Assembly (NCBI RefSeq): GCF_003182075.1
Contig: NZ_QGTH01000008.1
Location: 24,442-88,441 of the forward strand
DNA from: Finegoldia magna
Lineage (GTDB): Bacteria; Bacillota; Clostridia; Tissierellales; Peptoniphilaceae
Length of the DNA: 64,000 nucleotides
Reading direction: 5' to 3'
In this document: positions 62,560-64,000 of the stretch, piece after piece
Position numbering within the stretch: the stretch's first letter is position 1
Layout of the letters: every line of letters begins with the position of its first letter
Translations under genes and position numbers: made by a program
Notes under the pieces: model-generated
What the model was told of the DNA's origin: nothing
Database searches by the model: none
What the model saw: the letters and a program-made list of their open reading frames with translations, nothing else

Positions 62560-62898
62560 ATGGATGATATAAACGAAAAAGTCGGAAAGCTAGAAACAAT
62601 AGTAGCTACTCATAGCGAAAACATAAAAGATATTAATTGTAAAATTAAAGATATGGAAAGTAATTACGATGCAATGGATAGGAGACTTATTATAGTTGAG
62701 CAGAACATTTCAAGCATAAATGCTAATACCACAGAAATCAAGAATGATTTAAAGGATTTGGCAAGAAAAAGAGAAGAAGACCACTATATTAAGCCAATTC
62801 AAAAAACAGAGTCGTACAAAGATAAAGTAATAGCGGCAACAATTACAGGCACTGTCGCTTTTATTATAGGTATGATTTTGCCGAAGATATTTGGTTAG
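62560..62898 (+). CDS. haemolysin XhlA-like membrane protein
   Basis: 112 residues: N-terminal coiled coil with heptad-like VGKLETIVATHSENIKDINCKIKDMES and LIIVEQNISSINANTTEIKNDL, then one C-terminal membrane helix (VIAATITGTVAFIIGMILP). XhlA-type proteins cooperate with holin and endolysin in host lysis. Confidence 0.85.
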   Translation: MDDINEKVGKLETIVATHSENIKDINCKIKDMESNYDAMDRRLIIVEQNISSINANTTEIKNDLKDLARKREEDHYIKPIQKTESYKDKVIAATITGTVAFIIGMILPKIFG

Positions 62899-62907
62899 GA
62901 GGAAGAT

Positions 62908-63873
62908 ATGACGATTAGAAGATTCGGTGTTGATATTTCAAGATACAACAGAAATGTCAATATGAAATTAGCTAAACAAAGCGGAGTTGAGTTCGTAATA
63001 CTGAAAGCGGGGTCCGGAGCAAGAGGCGAGGATCCTTATTTTCAAACCAATTACAGAAATGCCAAGGCAGTAGGAATGCCTGTTGGTGCATATTGGTATA
63101 GCTATGCTATGAATGTCAACGAAGCCAAAGGCGAAGCTATCAGATTTATGAAATTGCTAGATGGTAAGCAGTTTGAGTATCCTGTTTATTTGGATTTTGA
63201 GGATCCATCTCAAAAAAATATAAGCAGGAGTACAAAAACAGATATGGCAATTGCCTTCATGAGTATTCTCGAAAAGAATGGATACTACACTGGTTTGTAC
63301 AGTTCAGGTGACTGGATCAATAACAAATTCGATAGATCTAGAATGAAGAATTACGATGTGTGGATTGCACACTGGTATGTAAATACGCCAAGATGCTATA
63401 GAAGTTATGGTATGTGGCAATATACTAATAAAAAGCAAGTACCAGGAGTGCCAAGTACTGGAGAAGGTGGGGTGGATGCAAACTGGTGTTTTGTGGATTA
63501 TCCAAGCTTAATGAAGAAGTTAGGGATAAATGGATACAAGAAACAAAAAGCTGAAGTGAAAGGATTATCAAAAATGGATGAGGAAAAATTACTGGATCAA
63601 ATTAAACAAACGGTAGTAACTTATGAAGCAAAGGACTACGAATTAGCTGTGAAGATTGCTAAACAGCACAAGGCTGTATTAGTTCCTGCAGAGCTAAATA
63701 TGGATTTTGGAAAGATGAAAAAATCAAAGGACACGATAATTGGAATCGGAAATTCTACAGGCAAAATTAGTGGAAAAGATTACGGGATTACTGGATATTG
63801 CGATTATTTAGTATCTAGTGATAAGGTTGACGAGTTTCTGAAAGATAGAAGTAAGTTTTTGAGGAGGAAATAA
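62908..63873 (+). CDS. GH25 endolysin (lysozyme)
   Basis: 321 residues. Residues 1-210 are a GH25 muramidase: FGVDISRYNRNVN with the catalytic-site Asp, PVGAYWYSYA, VYLDFEDPSQ (D-x-E active site) and YDVWIAHWY. The C-terminal 100 residues (LAVKIAKQHKAVLVPAELNMDF, then TIIGIGNSTGKISG, DYLVSSDKVDEFL) look like a wall-binding module of the cell-wall-binding-repeat-2 kind, but I am not certain. No signal peptide, so it needs the holin. Confidence 0.9.
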   Translation: MTIRRFGVDISRYNRNVNMKLAKQSGVEFVILKAGSGARGEDPYFQTNYRNAKAVGMPVGAYWYSYAMNVNEAKGEAIRFMKLLDGKQFEYPVYLDFEDPSQKNISRSTKTDMAIAFMSILEKNGYYTGLYSSGDWINNKFDRSRMKNYDVWIAHWYVNTPRCYRSYGMWQYTNKKQVPGVPSTGEGGVDANWCFVDYPSLMKKLGINGYKKQKAEVKGLSKMDEEKLLDQIKQTVVTYEAKDYELAVKIAKQHKAVLVPAELNMDFGKMKKSKDTIIGIGNSTGKISGKDYGITGYCDYLVSSDKVDEFLKDRSKFLRRK

Positions 63874-63875
63874 GA

Positions 63876-64000
63876 ATGAAGTTAAGTAACAAAAGCTATG
63901 ATTTATTGAAATGGATAGCGCAAATATTACTTCCTGCTGCTGCAACTTTATATGTAGCTGTGGCAGGAATATGGGGATTTCCATATGCAAAAGAAATTGC
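63876..64000 (+). CDS. phage holin, 5' part only
   Basis: Starts MKLSNKSYDLLKWIAQILLP, followed by a hydrophobic helix and GIWGFPYAKEI; truncated by the window edge. The pattern fits the phage Dp-1/LL-H-like holin group that makes membrane holes for endolysin. AGGAGG in front of the ATG. Confidence 0.82.
   Translation, partial: MKLSNKSYDLLKWIAQILLPAAATLYVAVAGIWGFPYAKEI

Larger units (their letters stand above)
28250..64000. mobile_element. temperate siphovirus prophage integrated in rsmG (right end not in window)
   Basis: At least 35.7 kb running from attL through integrase, repressor, replication, packaging, head, tail and lysis genes. Leftward lysogeny genes and rightward lytic genes diverge at 31484-31623. 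Gene content (HK97-like capsid, long tape measure, gpG/gpGT-type chaperones) indicates a long non-contractile tail. Except for no recognisable small terminase, all expected modules are complete, so the phage may be functional. Confidence 0.95.

Noticed and set aside
1-64000. tRNA or rRNA genes
   Set aside because: No cloverleaf with TTCRANY-type arm or rRNA-like conserved sequence was noticed in the intergenic gaps; the phage integrated in a protein gene, not a tRNA.

Overview
The window looks like the replication-origin region of a low-GC Gram-positive anaerobe, probably in the Peptoniphilaceae/Tissierellia and perhaps Finegoldia. This is inferred from the AT-rich DNA, strong AGGAGG ribosome binding sites, the classical Firmicute order dnaA-dnaN-rlbA-recF-remB-gyrB-gyrA on one strand and rpmH-rnpA-yidD-yidC-jag-mnmE-mnmG-rsmG on the other, and an LPKAG-type sortase signal. 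No species marker is visible, so the name is a guess.

Layout. (1) Positions 1-740 are non-coding and hold two near-identical 175-bp hairpin repeats, a short derivative and a second inverted repeat. (2) 744-974 encodes a tiny sortase-anchored peptide. (3) 1104-5835 is a cassette holding a solute-binding-protein ABC transporter (binding protein frameshifted in an A8 run) and a YfcE-like phosphodiesterase. It is flanked by a perfect 68-bp direct repeat made of the 3' end of fumC, so it looks like an inserted or duplicated block. (4) 5848-18746 is a continuous leftward gene string reading dnaA, dnaN, rlbA, recF, remB, gyrB, gyrA, rsbV, rsbW-like, sigB-like, fetA, fetB, fumC. (5) The origin is bipartite: DnaA boxes lie on both sides of dnaA, and a DnaA-trio-like tract with a GC-rich spacer lies in the dnaA-dnaN gap. 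(6) 19228-20284 is an arsenic operon, arsR-arsM, with two ArsR-type operators. arsM has an in-frame UGA exactly where the third arsenic-binding Cys is expected, and the frame continues intact for 56 codons, so a selenoprotein is a real possibility. (7) rpmH to mnmG follows rightward, with an ABC exporter inserted between jag and mnmE. (8) rsmG carries a perfect parS site and is cut about 90 bp later by a prophage.

The prophage runs from about 28250 to beyond the right edge. Its left end is a large serine integrase whose reading frame runs across the attachment site into rsmG. Next come a membrane-anchored HNH nuclease apparently co-transcribed with a CI/LexA-type repressor, a divergent switch with GTTACC operator motifs, and small early genes. 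The replication block is a Cas4-like DUF2800 nuclease, a DUF2815 ssDNA-binding protein, family A DNA polymerase, a VirE primase-helicase, a non-coding repeat cluster resembling a phage origin, a VRR-NUC protein and an SNF2 helicase. The structural block is HNH, portal, MuF protein with a C-terminal toxin plus a small putative immunity gene, large terminase, scaffold, HK97-like capsid, connectors, tail tube, a tail chaperone pair with a canonical A_AAA_AAC -1 frameshift site, tape measure, distal tail protein, a 1509-aa tail protein carrying two peptidoglycan hydrolases and collagen-like repeats, and a DUF859 protein. Lysis genes (XhlA-like, GH25 endolysin, start of a holin) end the window. The prophage appears intact over the visible part; its right attachment site and the rest of rsmG lie outside.

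Strongest candidates for something new: the UGA-containing arsM, the integrase that ends in host DNA, the MuF toxin/immunity pair, the membrane HNH gene next to the repressor, the fumC-repeat-flanked cassette and the phage origin-like repeats.
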